A stretch of 64,000 nucleotides of DNA from Shinisaurus crocodilurus (lineage: Eukaryota; Chordata; Lepidosauria; Squamata; Shinisauridae): NCBI GenBank assembly GCA_021292165.1, contig CM037879.1, positions 36,920,339 through 36,984,338 on the forward strand. The letters run 5' to 3'. A model generated the notes under the pieces. It was not told the origin of the DNA. It saw only the letters and a list, made by a program, of their open reading frames with translations, and did no database searches. This document shows positions 44,431 to 55,762 of the stretch, in pieces (position 1 is the stretch's first letter; each line of letters starts with the position of its first letter). The position numbers and the translations under genes were made by a program.

Positions 44431-45047
44431 CATGGGTTGCCTTCCTAACTCATCCTTTACATTAACCACAGCTGTTTTGCCTCCCTTAGAAAGACAGATA
44501 TTTTTATGGTTTGTTTTCTTGATGCTTATAACAGATTCAGATTAGCTTATACTGTTGTTTTACTGCATAGCTTAAAAGCCAGAGTAAACAGAAAACTATC
44601 AGTTTTAACAAATACAATATTTATTCCATTGATTCACTAACTATGGCCAGGATCCAAAGAGCTGTATGACATGCCCAATATCTTGGCCGCTGACGTTCAG
44701 CGATGTACTTAATGTGGAGAAGCTGGGCGAGAAGGGACTGGGAATATCCTCAAGAAGTCGAGAAGCAGAGGACAGCACAACCTGCTGGAGCAGAATTCAG
44801 AAAGTAAAACAAAACAAAACAAAAAGGACTTCAGCCTAGGCTACAAGGAGAAAACTTCCCACTGCTTCTGTAAAGAGGCCACGTCCAGACAGGAGATTTC
44901 CACCTAACATGTAAGATGCCAGGTTGCAACCCAGAGATTGTAGTCCTTTTTCAGACCATCAATGTGGGGTTAAGTGAATGCATGTACCAGGGGGAGAGGA
45001 GGCAGCAGTATCACAGCAGGAGGCCCTGCCCAACACAGATTCTAGGG

Positions 45048-45839
45048 CAGGGGTGTTGAACCTCAGGCACACAGACCAATCCTGCCCACCTGGGGTCTCA
45101 GTCTGGCCCGCCGGGGTTCCCCAGATGGATATGCCTCCTTCCCCAGGTCCACCACTTTTCCTCGGACCGCCAATTGTTTGGTGGTTTCCCGGCTTTTGCT
45201 CATTCCCCCACCCCATAATCTAAAAGTTACTGGCAGTAAGAGCTTTAGGGCATAATCCTATGACCGCTAGACAGAGTCTAGCCGGCTGTAGGAGAGGTCA
45301 GAGTCCCAGCTCCATCCTTGGAAACGCGCTCTGAGGTCGGGGCTGGAACTCCAACCTCGGAGCACCCTCCCCCCACCCTCGCAGCCAGCACGGAAAGAAC
45401 CACACTGGCTGCGGTTCTGAGGTCGGAAGACTGACCTCGGAGCTGGAGGTTTGTGGGCGAGGAGGGGAAGTGTAAGGCTCCGCTATGGTACAATATATCC
45501 TGGCGGCACCTCAGCCTCTCTTCCTTGTGAGCCGGGGGGAAAGATTTAGATGGCCGAAACTGGCCGTCTTAAGTCTTTGGCATGGCAGGAGGAGCACAGA
45601 GGCAACCTTCGCCTCCATGCTCCTTCCAGCCTCCATTGGATGCCCGTAATCCTCCCAAGTTCAGAGGGTTACAGGCAGCGACGATGGTCTGTGCTGCCCA
45701 ACTCAAATATCCTGGTGTTTTTGGTACTTTGGATCTGCCCCTTTTGCCTTTGTCCCCGCCCACCACTGCAGTGTGGCCCTCCAAGGGTTTCTCTGAAATC
45801 GAATTTGGCCCTTGGGCTGAAAGAGGTTCAACACCCCTG
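45048..45839. mobile_element. hAT element with 8-bp TSD and nested MITE
   Basis: The ends CAGGGGTGTTGAACCTC and GAGGTTCAACACCCCTG are exact inverted repeats. The flanks TTCTAGGG and TTCAAGGG match at 7 of 8. The outer parts share GGGCCAAATTC-type sequence with 24272-24626 and 58541-58800. A GC-rich MITE starts at 45248 inside it. Confidence 0.8.
45248..45690. mobile_element. GC-rich MITE related to the TTA family, copy 1
   Basis: It starts GGGCATAATCCTATGACC after TTA. It contains GAGGTCGGGGCTGGAACTCC and GCAGCCAGCACGGAAAGAAC, shared in the same order with the second copy at 46097-46551. The right end has decayed. Confidence 0.55.
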
Positions 45840-46096
45840 TTCAAGGGCCTTCCGGCTGCAAAGCACATGCTCAGCTACTGAGTTATGGTTCTTCCCCATA
45901 AGTAGCGTTTGTACAGACACCATCTGCCTATGCGCATAGGGACTCTACACACAGTCTTGTGAATGTGAATAGGCTGGGCATGGAACCCGCCTCCAACAGC
46001 CTGCTTCCTCCCATATACACACATTCACTAAACATAAATGGTCTGAAAAGCCCTACCATGGTTGTTGGTTTAACAACTGCGTTGTTTGGACCCGGA

Positions 46097-46551
46097 GGGA
46101 ATCCTGTGACCCCTAGGCAGCATCTGAGGGGCCATAAGATATTTTGGATTCCCAGATCTGAGGTTGAAGACAACGCTCTGACCTCAGTTGGGAATCGGAG
46201 CTTTGACACACACCCCGTCCCCCACCCTCTCGCAGCTGGCACAGAAAGAACCGAGCCGGCTGCTCTCCAAGGTTGGGAAAGCGACCTCGGAGATGGGGAA
46301 AGGGGGCTGTTTTGGGGGGCAGGAAGGAGAGGAGACCGGCCAGGTTACGAGTTATCCTTAGGCCTCGCCAGCCTCCTTTCCTCTCGTTCTGAAATGCTGT
46401 TGCTCGATGGGCAAAAAAGCCTATCTAGTGAAAAGGCAGAGCAGGAGAACGGGGAGGCGGAGATCGCCTCCACCACTCCTCTTGCCCTGCATAGGACGGA
46501 CGCAAGCCTCCGAGTTCGGGGGCTTATGGTCATTGCAGCAGGATTGCGCCC
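46097..46551. mobile_element. GC-rich MITE related to the TTA family, copy 2
   Basis: GGGAATCCTGTGACCCC at the left corresponds to the start of copy 1. GCAGCTGGCACAGAAAGAAC follows. The right end GGATTGCGCCC is followed by TAA. Open frames within (such as 45959-46741) cross element boundaries and are not genes. Confidence 0.55.
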
Positions 46552-46564
46552 TAAACAACCCGTT

Positions 46565-46713
46565 GACCTAGGTTCGCATGCCACGCTGACAAACTCCGAT
46601 CAGGCTGATCGGAGGTTGATTACAGTATGTGGAAGTGGCTCACGTGAAGCGCACATCCCAACAAATCATGGGTTAATTAACCCCGGATTTGCTACTGTGC
46701 TGTGCAAATTGGC
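46565..46713. mobile_element. GGTTCGCATG-type palindromic MITE, short copy
   Basis: GACCTAGGTTCGCATGCC on the left and a decayed CTGTGCAAATTGGCCC on the right are inverted. Inside are TCATGGGTTAATTAACCCC and AACTCCGATCAGGCTGATCG hairpins. Confidence 0.55.
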
Positions 46714-46992
46714 CCATTGTTTTAAAGTTCTATTGTTTTAAATTGCTCTGTACCACCTTGATGTTGGTGCGTGTGCGCAGTGAGCAGCAGAGTGCGTGTG
46801 CGCATGGGAGATTTAAAATCCTGTCTGTGTGCTAGCAGAGGCCTGTTATTCCACACACAGATCTTCCAGATCTCAGCTCCCCCCTTTACACAGCGTGCAG
46901 CGTGTTGTGAAGATGCTAGCCCAGCCTGCCTGTAATCCAACTTGCTTCCAGCTTCCCCGTTTGCAGATTAATCCATGGAGTCAGGAAACACT

Positions 46993-47427
46993 CTGTAACA
47001 CCACAGGTCTAATTCTACCTGTTTATTCACTTAGCAAGTAAAGTTCTACAGAATATACATTTCCTAGTTACAGTCCATGTGCAGAGTATAAATGCAAAGC
47101 AAGCATTACATCCAGTGGAGTAAGTTGAGCTTCACTCCACCTCAGCAAAGAAGTTACATTGTTGCAGTGACAAAAGTCCAGCAAGAAGAACAAGGGAGAA
47201 GAGAGAAAGCAGTCCTGCCTCTCTCTAAGATGGCTTCAGACAGAAAACAAGTTAGCACGTCATCAGTACATACAAACCATGTGACTAGCTCATAATGCTC
47301 CCACGGTCTAGGCTTCCCATGCGAAAAACACGAGAACCCAGAAAGACATAACAAACTTGTTTACAGCCATTCTGTTCTTTCCATGTGTAAACAGTGTGCT
47401 ACAGCTGGTGAAGTGATACATATCACA
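46993..47427 (-). mobile_element. Solo LTR with 5-bp target duplication
   Basis: Minus strand: it starts TGTGATATGTATCACTTCAC, has AAGTGAATAAACAGG as a polyadenylation signal near the end, and finishes GGTGTTACAG. The flanks are AGTGT on both sides (plus-strand ACACT at 46988-46992 and 47428-47432). There is no internal retroviral sequence, so it is a recombined solo LTR. Confidence 0.65.
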
Positions 47428-47727
47428 ACACTTGTTGGGTGTTTTTTTTTTTAGCAAATAGGGCAGTATAGAATTGTGAATAACATTACTCCAAGTTGAA
47501 AAGCACTGGTCCCAATACAGATCCTTGAGAGATCCCACTCTGCGCGCGCGCGCGCACACACACACACCAGTGCAAGAATTGACCATTTGTTCCTGCTCCC
47601 TGCTTGTTGTTCTTTAATCAGTTACCAATCCATAAAAGGAACTCTCCTCTTATCCTATAACTGCTAAGCTTAGAGTATTTGGTGAGAGATTTCGTCAAAA
47701 GCCTTTTGAAAGTCCAAGTAAGCAATG

Positions 47728-47930
47728 AGTGCTTCCAGACACAGGGCTCCAAGTGCTACAAATTAGAAGGTATTGTGTAGCAGTTCTTTCTTTTTTTCCT
47801 TAATGGATTTTTCTGCATTAAAAAACAAAAAAGATGGATGAAGCCCTGAGAAAAACATGGGAGGACTACTACAAGTGGAAGATGTCATCATCTGGACCCC
47901 CTGTAAAATTCCCTGAGGCAGACACTCCCA
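47728..47930. mobile_element. MITE with GTGCTTCCAGA end, copy 2
   Basis: GAGTGCTTCCAGACACAGGG then GCTCCAAGTGCTAC, and later GATGTCATCATCTGGACCCC, match 11630-11846. The next copy is at 59405-59620. Confidence 0.5.
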
Positions 47931-49522
47931 AAGAGCATAGGGGTTTGGTGATGTTAAGTGCTATTCATGTATTACTAATAAATAAATCAACAATATATAA
48001 ATAATACTTTTGCAGAAGCCATGTTAATTCTTCTTCAGCAACACTTCTCCTACTATATGCTTGATAATTTTACTTTTAATAATGCTTTCTACCAATTAAC
48101 CCAGAAGAGATGTTAAGATAACCGCCCTGTAATATCTTGGATTCCCCCGGATCTGTTTTTTAAAATTTGCATTACATTTATGATTCTATTCTTGAGTCTC
48201 TGCTGCAGGGTGGCTTTATGAATCAGAGAATATAAGAAAATGAGGCCACAGAAACTATCTACCTAAAAAAAATAAAGTCTTACTTCATTTAGCATTTGAT
48301 CATCCTAGCTTCTCAAATTAAAAAATATATATCCTGCATTCATGCCACACTTCTTGTGATGATTTCATTTCTTAGGTCCTAAATACTGTAAGAATGGTGA
48401 CTGAGAAATAATTTTAAAAATCTGTTCAGATGAAGAAGAAGAATTATTATTATTGAGTGGGAAACAACTATTTTAGAGCAGCTTACCAATCAATAAAAAA
48501 CCAAGGCAGTCCCTGCCCCTCTGCCTTACAATCTAAAAGTCATGACACAAAAGGAAAGGGGATGGGGAGAGAGAAGGAAAACAAAGAAACTCAGGCACCA
48601 ATTCTTAAAGTTACTGTTCTTGTAAGTGGGATGGAAACACTTCTAATAGCCTGATAGAATGGCCATTGCTAGATTACAGTTGTGGGAGAGCCCAAACACA
48701 GTGAATTTGGTACAGTCTGTGCACTGCCACTGTGTTTGTTCAGATGTATATGTAATATTCTATCAAGGATTGAGTTTGGGGAAATATGTTCTTCCTGTTT
48801 GCAGCTGAAGCTGGCTGTGCACAATGCTAATTGGCTGGCTTCCTGAGACATCATGAAACTATTTCCCCCTTACTCTCCAGGCCAGTTTGAAAATACTGAT
48901 TGTGTTCGTGGTGTTAGGTTGTTTGTTTTTTTAATAACCTGAGGAACAAATATTTAATGCAATTAGCACATGTACTGATTACTGCATCTGACATTGGTAT
49001 TCTGGATGCGGAGGAAAGCTAGGGTTTTCTCACTGGGGAAATAGGTGCTGTGACTACTATTTTTAGGTTGACATGTACACAGACTAATTTTGCTGCTCAT
49101 TTTGGATGAGCATTATCTTCTTCTTTGAAACACAGGGCAAATTATCTGAACTAGGAAGCCTGAATGTATCCTATTCCTAACTCTCTTATTTATTCTCTCC
49201 AGCCTATTTTGTCTGAAAACAGATCCTTTAAGCTCTGAGTCTTAACAACTACTGCTAGTGGTGTAGGTAGTGCCCCAAAATAAAATCTGAAACAGTACAA
49301 AAAACAAAACAGACAATTTGGCTGGATGGCACTGCTATAATGAATCTAGTTATTCTTATAAATGGTCAGTTTTAATTTAATCCTGATCTTTCAGGATCAT
49401 CAAAGCTTTTAATAGCCTTTGTAAACATAAAAGAAATTTCAGAAGCAAATCCTTTTCTTAACCTTTTATTCAGAGGCTCATAAACCTCTTGCATTGGGAA
49501 TGAGTCCCCATGCTATTATTTT
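47931..49522. other. Intergenic stretch without recognised gene
   Basis: No repeat family or gene recognised. Short ORFs only. Confidence 0.5.
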
Positions 49523-50608
49523 CCAGAGGGGTAGAAATGTTAGTCTGTTGGAGCAAAAGCAACAAAGAATCTTTTGGCACCTTAAAGATGAACAAATTTA
49601 TTTCTATATAAGCTCCTGCGGACTGATGCATGAAGTGTGGTGGGGAATGCTGTGGGTGGGGAATGTAAAGAGGGGAATGAAATGCAAAAAGTACACACAG
49701 TAGTGATTACCTTAACAGCTGCCATTCAGAAAACATTGTTGGGTGATAACATAAACAAAGTATGTTGTGTGGTTAAAAAAAACACCCACCTTTGTCCATA
49801 TTCAGATCACAAGAAACAGAGCTGGATATCTTGATGAACTGTAATTCATCAATTTCGCATTAATATCTGTGTTTGAAATTCCTTTGTTCCAGAATGGCCA
49901 CCTTAAGGAGGTTGAAATGTTCCCCCACTGGTGTCTGAATATTGCCATTCTTTTTTTTTAAATATAATTTTTATTTCTGCATTTTCAAAAATATTACCAA
50001 AGTACAAATATACCCCTCCCCCACAAAAAAAAATATTCCATGTGTACATGCTTAGTCCCCAAAACGGTAAGTAATAGCGAAGTTCATGTGTTGGACTTTG
50101 GATAGTTGTGACTATGGAGCATTGATTGTGGTCTATTCTTATCTTAACAAGTTGTTCCAGAGAGAGCCATGAGTTGATGGAGGTTTCCTTGTTGTATTGT
50201 CTCTTCTAATGTACTGAATTAACATATACCATGATTTCTCAAAATCATCTTTGGCTCTCATGTTTTTCAGAGCTTTAAGATGCTTTGATAACTTTTCCAT
50301 GAGGGCAAATATTGCCATTCCTGATGTCCGGTTTGTGTCCATTTATTCTTTTGCATAGATACTGGCCTGTTATCACATAACATATGTTAATTGGCTCACC
50401 ATTGTAATGATGACTGTGTTATCAACCAACAGTGTGTACTTCATGCATTTTTTAATTCCCTCCTCACATCCCCCACCCCCAGCATGTGTATATAAATCTG
50501 CCAATTTGAGGTTAACACTTCATGCATCTGATCAAGTAAACAGTGTCCATGAAAGCTTATGCCAAAATAAATGTGTTAGTCTTTAAGGTGCCACAAGACA
50601 CTTCATTG
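49523..50608. repeat. Kilobase inverted repeat (GGCACCTTAAAGA arms), split by L1
   Basis: The left arm GGCACCTTAAAGATGAACAA .. GATGCATGAAGTG and the right arm CTTCATGCATCTGATC .. GTTAGTCTTTAAGGTGCC are inverted. Removing the L1 at 49951-50307 leaves a roughly 730-bp palindromic element. A terminal fragment (TTAGTCTGTTGCAGCA) recurs at 63865-63912. I know this as a recurrent reptile repeat but cannot assign a class. Confidence 0.6.
49951..50307 (-). mobile_element. 5'-truncated L1 with 13-bp TSD
   Basis: Its A-rich tail (plus-strand T run) starts at 49951. The minus strand encodes MRAKDDFEKSWYMLIQYIRR, an L1 ORF2 C-terminal type. The flanks 49938-49950 and 50308-50320 are both AATATTGCCATTC, a perfect target duplication. 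Confidence 0.82.
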
Positions 50609-50665
50609 ACCTTGTTATCAGTTATTCATGCAGGATTGTCATTCCTTTTTCTAGGCTTAGTTATT

Positions 50666-50905
50666 GACCAGGTTTGCAGGATCAAAACAGCGTGATTAAA
50701 TAAGCCGTGGTGGGCTGTGGCGTGTGCCCATAGTTCGTTTTGGGTTATGTGAGGGTTGTTTAACCCTCACATTACCCACAGTCCCTGGGTTCGGACAACA
50801 CAAGAAGCTGTGGCTGTGGCTTGAATATTCAAAATGGCCGCCCGCACACGCTGCAACACACGGCAGCTCAAACAGGCAGCTCAAACAGATATAACTTCTA
50901 TGACA
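50666..50905. mobile_element. GGTTYGCA-type palindromic MITE, decayed
   Basis: GACCAGGTTTGCAGGATC at the left, then GTTATGTGAGGGTTGTTTAA and CCCTCACATTACCCAC as an internal hairpin. CAAAATGGCCGCCCGCACAC corresponds to a segment of 29262-30413. Confidence 0.5.
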
Positions 50906-51170
50906 GATAGACTGCTGCACCCACCTGGAATGCACCCCATTATTTGTATTTCAGGAGCTGATCTGGTGTTATTGAGGTTGCTTCAACACTAGCCATTTTC
51001 TCCGGAATTTGTTCACTTGTTTTTTTTATGGAGCATCAAGATAGCACCATTGTCAGCCTGAGCCATTCCAGTGTTTCCTATGTTGTCTTTCTGTGATTTC
51101 TTTCAAGCTAGACTGTGGCCTTATTTTGTAATAAAACCCAGCCTGTCTAGTTTTAACACTATGCCACACA

Positions 51171-51415
51171 GAGCCAATGTGGTGTAGTGGTGAGAGTGTT
51201 GGACTGGGACTCAGGAGATCCAGTTTCTAGTCCCCGCTCGGCCATGAAACTCACTGGGTGACTTTGGGCCAGTCACTGACTCTCAGCCTAACCTACCTCA
51301 CAGGGTTGTTGTGAGGATAAAATGGAGGAGTCCTTGCTGTCTCATAAAGAGCCGCCTTGGGCTCCTTGCAGGAAAAAAGTTGGGGTATAAATATAATAAA
51401 TAAATAAATAAATAA
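51171..51415 (+). mobile_element. tRNA-derived SINE, full length
   Basis: The head GAGCCAATGTGGTGTAGTGG has the A box. The body TCACAGGGTTGTTGTGAGG and tail GGGGTATAAATATAATAAAT (TAAA repeats) complete the family structure. Confidence 0.87.
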
Positions 51416-51726
51416 AGTGCTATTAGTTTTTTAAAGGGCTCTTGTGCCTTTGAAAAAAAGCTTCCTGTTTGCAGGGTCAGCCATTTGTATTGCCTCCTAA
51501 TGTGTGGGTGTGTGATTAATGTTAAACAATTGCCTCAATGTCAGTTTCTGTGGGAGCTACTTAAAATAGTTACAACTACTATATTCTCATTATTATTTTC
51601 TTTTCATTTTTTTTCAAAATAGCAAAATAGCTGTAATGATTAGAGGAAATCAGTAATTAAGATGTTCCCTCCCACAAGACCAGAAGGGGACATCGGGGCA
51701 ATTTGGAGAGGCTATTCAAGAGGAAA

Positions 51727-51905
51727 GACATAAGAAAAGCCATGCTGGATCAGACCAAGGGTCCATCTAGTCCAGCATTCTGTTCACACAGTGGCCAACC
51801 AGCTGCCCATGGGATCCCACGAGCAGGAAATGAGTGCAACAGCACCCTCCCACCCATGTTCCCCAGCAACTGGTGTACATAGGCATGCTGCCTCTGATGC
51901 TGCCT
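51727..51905 (-). mobile_element. CR1 3' fragment, lineage B
   Basis: ACATAAGAAAAGCCATGCTG, then GATCAGACCAAGGGTCC and CATGGGATCCCACGAGCAG, as in 22150-22345. Confidence 0.8.
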
Positions 51906-53157
51906 CTCTAAATAATTCATTAATTAGTAATCAATAATTCCCCAGTGGTGCACCTCAGCAAGCTATAAAACAGGCTGCACCTGCAAGAGGAATCTTTTAA
52001 TTACTGTTGTTGGGATCCTTTGCTGAATGGAACTCGCTTGTGGGTATATATTATAGGAGGATCTTGCCCATGGGGAAAGGCGTTGCAAAATGATATAGTG
52101 CTGTATTACAGGCTTGTGTGGAACCTCTGCTTTTAGTTCCGCTTCCGGCTTATATCGGTTAATAGCAATGCCTCAGCAGCATTAAAGGTGTGTTGTGTGT
52201 GTTTAATCATTAAACTGTAATGAAAAACAATCTTATGTTGCAATCCGGAGCAGGTGAACAGTAGGAGAGGGGCTGTTTAACATTCTCCCGTCCTGCCATT
52301 TGCTCAAAATCGTTCCCCCAAATAACTTTCTCCCCACATCCTATTACAGCTTCCACTGCTGTAACAAACAAACAAACAAAAACACTCATTGAGAGACTGT
52401 AAGGTCTAGTTTGGCTCAAAGTCTGGGTAAATACACTTTCTAAGATATGAAATGATTTTATGGTATTTCTGGCTTCTGTGTCTTGAAATATTACTGCAGG
52501 AAACCAGCTAAAGATGATTCATGCTTTAGTCTAGCTATAATATATCCTAAAGCAGTAAGATTTCAACACCATTGCAGTTAATAATTTATCATAAAGAATG
52601 TAAATTCAATTCCTTGTAATGAGGTAAATAGTTTGCATGCCCTTTTAGATGATATCTTTTAAAAGTGTAATTCATCATTCTTTGGCATCCAGAAAGCGGA
52701 ATAGAAGGAAGATGTCGAAATACTGGATGGGTTCATATGAATATAATGACAGCCCTGATAACGGAATAGTCCTTGCTGTCTCATAAAGGTTGGCAGAGAG
52801 CCACCATGAGGTTACCTACCCCTGGGCTAAGTACTTCAGAAATTGGATGCACTGAAACAATACATCGTTTCTCCTGCATGTTGCCGCAAAACACTGCAAC
52901 ACAGGCTGACCGTGTCTATTTGTTTTTGGTAACAGTTGAAGGGCATCTCCTATATAGACCCATTAAACCACCATGATCTTCAGAGGCGGCGGCTGGTGAG
53001 TGGTGACTCCTATTATGGTGGGGCTCCTAATCCATTGTAGCTTTTATTTGGAGCTTTATAGGAGCTATCCATGGTGCTCCATGGTGGTAAACCTATATTG
53101 GGGATGGAGTGCAGCACCTGCCTTGCACTCCTTGGGGGGAAAGCAGGATATATATGA
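51906..53157. other. Intergenic stretch without recognised gene
   Basis: The part at about 52400-52720 is AT-rich and apparently single copy. Nothing coding is seen. Confidence 0.5.
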
Positions 53158-53274
53158 CAGCCAGTGTATAGTGTTTCGAGTATTGGACTGCAACTTGAGA
53201 GATCCAAGTTCTATCCCCCACTTGGCCATGAAGCTCACTGGGTGACTTTGGGCCAGTCACTGACTCTCAGCCTA
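53158..53274 (+). mobile_element. tRNA-derived SINE, 5' part
   Basis: CAGCCAGTGTATAGTGTTTC to GGGCCAGTCACTGACTCTCA. It is cut at 53274, where an L2-like tail fragment begins. Confidence 0.75.
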
Positions 53275-53276
53275 TT

Positions 53277-53345
53277 TATTTATTACATTTCTATACCGCC
53301 CAATAGCTGAAGCTCTCTGGGCGTTCACAACAATTAAAACCACAA
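53277..53345 (-). mobile_element. L2-like LINE 3' terminus
   Basis: The minus strand reads GCCCAGAGAGCTTCAGC, then ATTGGGCGGTATAGAAATG and TAAA repeats, a form of the L2-type 3' end. Confidence 0.55.
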
Positions 53346-53399
53346 AATACAACATAACAAACAGTATATAATTTTTTTAAAATTAAAACTACAGTATAA

Positions 53400-54676
53400 A
53401 ATACCCATTCGAAGGATTTGATCCTGAAAGGTGCCCATGTCCTCAGAAGGGGACACTGCAGCATGTGTGGAAACATTCTGGTCTGGAGACGTAGACGATG
53501 GAGACAAGGAAAGGATCGAATCCGAGTCGGATAAGGGAGACCCTGGAGTCGAGGACTTGTGAGAACGAGACACTGCTGTCATCAATACTGCAGTTAGTTG
53601 GTCCTCCCTTTCCTGGACCTCCGAAGGAGGGGCAAGCGGTCGAACTGGTGGAGAAGATCTCCTCGGACTCGGACGCGCTGTTCCTCGTCTAGGTGGAGGT
53701 GTCCTGGACTCTCTATGCGGAGATTGTCTCCTGATCGGGGACCTGAGTTGAGAGCGGTATCGTCTTGGTTGGTATCTGTACTCCGATACTGGCGAGCGCC
53801 CCCGACGATAGTCATATCGAGACACCGAGGAGTACCTCGAGTCTCTTGAATCATGGGAACGCTCCCTGTAGCGTGGGAGGTCCCGCGGCCGATGAGAATC
53901 GGTGGATCTGGAGGATGCCCGGTCCCGGGTAATCATAACCTCTTCGATCTCAAGGGATCTCGACCGAGTCCGTGGCGTACAAGCCTGTACGTTACGGATA
54001 GGAGAGCCGGGGGCTGGAGATGGAGTCGGAGCCCGTTCTGAAGGTCTCGGGTCCGATGGAGAGTCTGGTATTTCGCCCTCCGATACTGAAAGAGCTAGAA
54101 CGGGGTTCTTCGAGCCCAAAGAACTTTTTGGAGGAGAGGAAGGCATTGGGTCCCTCGAGCCCGAGAGAGCCGCAGTAGGAGGAGACTTCTGCCCAGCCGG
54201 GTCTTCAGCGGTTACAACATCCATTGGTTCGGGAGCCAGCGTCGATCTCGAGCCCGAGAGGGACGATGCTAACTTTTTGCCAGTCTCCTCGCCTTGTCCT
54301 TCCTCTCCTTGCTTTTTCTCTTCGTCTCCTCCTTTTCTCTGCGAGCTTTAATAATTTAAAGTTTGCTCTTAGAGATCATGGTTGCCATGTATTTCTCCTG
54401 GGCAGCCGCCGAGGAGACTGTGTGGGAGGGCGGCGTACTAGGCCTTACCGAAGGGATAGGCCGTTCCGCGGGCGGTTGGAGAGCTCTTTTATATAAAATG
54501 GCGGTCAACTTGTCTGCCCTGTGCCTCCTTGCCTGCTTTGTGAACGCCTGGCAATGGTGGCAAGCGTCCACGTTATGCTCTTCACCCAGGCAGGCGAGAC
54601 AGAGCGAATGCCCGTCTGCTGGCGGGAGTTTCGTGCTACACCTAACGCACTTGCGAAAGGGAGCTTTTGGAGCCAT
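53400..54676 (-). pseudogene. DIRS-like retrotransposon gag (LAP2-alpha-like), broken
   Basis: The minus strand starts at 54676 with MAPKAPFRKCVRCSTKLPP. A Cys-rich zinc motif follows (C-x2-C, C-x2-C, then H-x4-C-x2-C across CLACLGEEHNVDACHHC). This resembles the gag of vertebrate DIRS-type elements, from which the LAP2-alpha-specific region is thought to derive. A stop near 54356 and a frameshift near 54290 separate it from a second open piece (about 54270-53400) that is rich in Ser, Pro and Arg with RS/SR runs. The sequence then ends abruptly against an AT-rich repeat, so no reverse transcriptase or tyrosine recombinase is present. Reading through the two breaks, the piece would be about 400 residues. 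It is a relic. Confidence 0.65.
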
Positions 54677-55030
54677 TGCAGGGCAAACGATCGACGATCC
54701 CACAACGAACAGGGGGAAGAAGATATTTTGAAGAAAATCCTCAGAAAAAACAGATGAGTTCAGTTGAATTCTGTAATAGAATAATAGAACCTCTCGAAGA
54801 ACTACCATACGCGATGGCGGTCGAAGAGGAACTGAGGGAGAGGGCGAGAACCCATGAAAGGAGACGCGAGGGGGGAGGGGTTCCCGCCCAAATTTGCCTC
54901 AGCTTTAGAATCTTCCCGAAGCGGCCTCTGCGCAGGCGCAGAGCCCATATGTGTGATGCATAGAGACCACGAAGAAGAAACTAGGTTTCCGATATCTGGA
55001 GACTGGAGTTTCCCCTGCGTAGAGTAGGCA
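54677..55030 (-). mobile_element. Probable 5' terminal region of the DIRS-like element
   Basis: This is a CpG-containing leader upstream of the gag start, with CTGCGCCTGCGCAGAGGCCG and GGCGGGAACCCC on the minus strand. The outer boundary near 55030 is estimated from loss of this composition. Confidence 0.4.
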
Positions 55031-55762
55031 GTACAAATGAGTGGAGTGAATCATGGATCTCCAGCCATCTCATCAAGTTTGGCTCTGTTTTGAGTGCAAG
55101 TAGTAACCTAGAGATTGCAGTTAGGAAAGTAAGGTAGAAGCAGCAGTATTAGACCTGGTAGGAAATGGGTCTTGCCTCACCCATTTGGGCTTTTAAATCA
55201 TTAATACTTTTAAATGTTCTCATTCACCTTCTTTGCTTTACAGATCCACTTTTCTGTTTTGGCTCTGCTGTGAACACTTTAAGGAGCATGGAACCTTAAA
55301 GTGGTTTTGACAGCCACTGACAGTCCTTTCAAAGTGCCTGGGCAGCACCTTGGAGGGGCTTTCAGTGGTTGGCAGAACCTTTTTGTGTTTGTGTGCAAAA
55401 AATTTTGCTCAAATAGGTTTTTAAAAAATATGTATTATTATTTTCAAGTGGAGGGTCTTGCAGTGAAGGGGGTGTATATCACACCACCCCCTTTTCGCAA
55501 AGCAAAAATCACTCACACCTTTGGTTTCTTTTGACAACTCGCCATTTGACAGCTGTCAAGAGAAACCAAAGGGGAGAAAAAACTATTTGGAGCCTCTTTA
55601 GGGCAATGTCCAGGTTTGGTACCTGCCGCACATTGGCAGCAGTTCCCCACCCCTCCACAGGGCATTGCCCAGCCGAGGCTTCAAATTCCCACAGTCACAC
55701 AACTGCAAACCTCCACAGTTGCGCAAGTGCGGTTAATTTTTTTTTAAGAAAACAAACAGTAC

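Noticed and set aside
45959..46741. 260-codon plus-strand ORF
   Set aside because: It crosses the boundaries of two different MITEs and has no recognisable domain.
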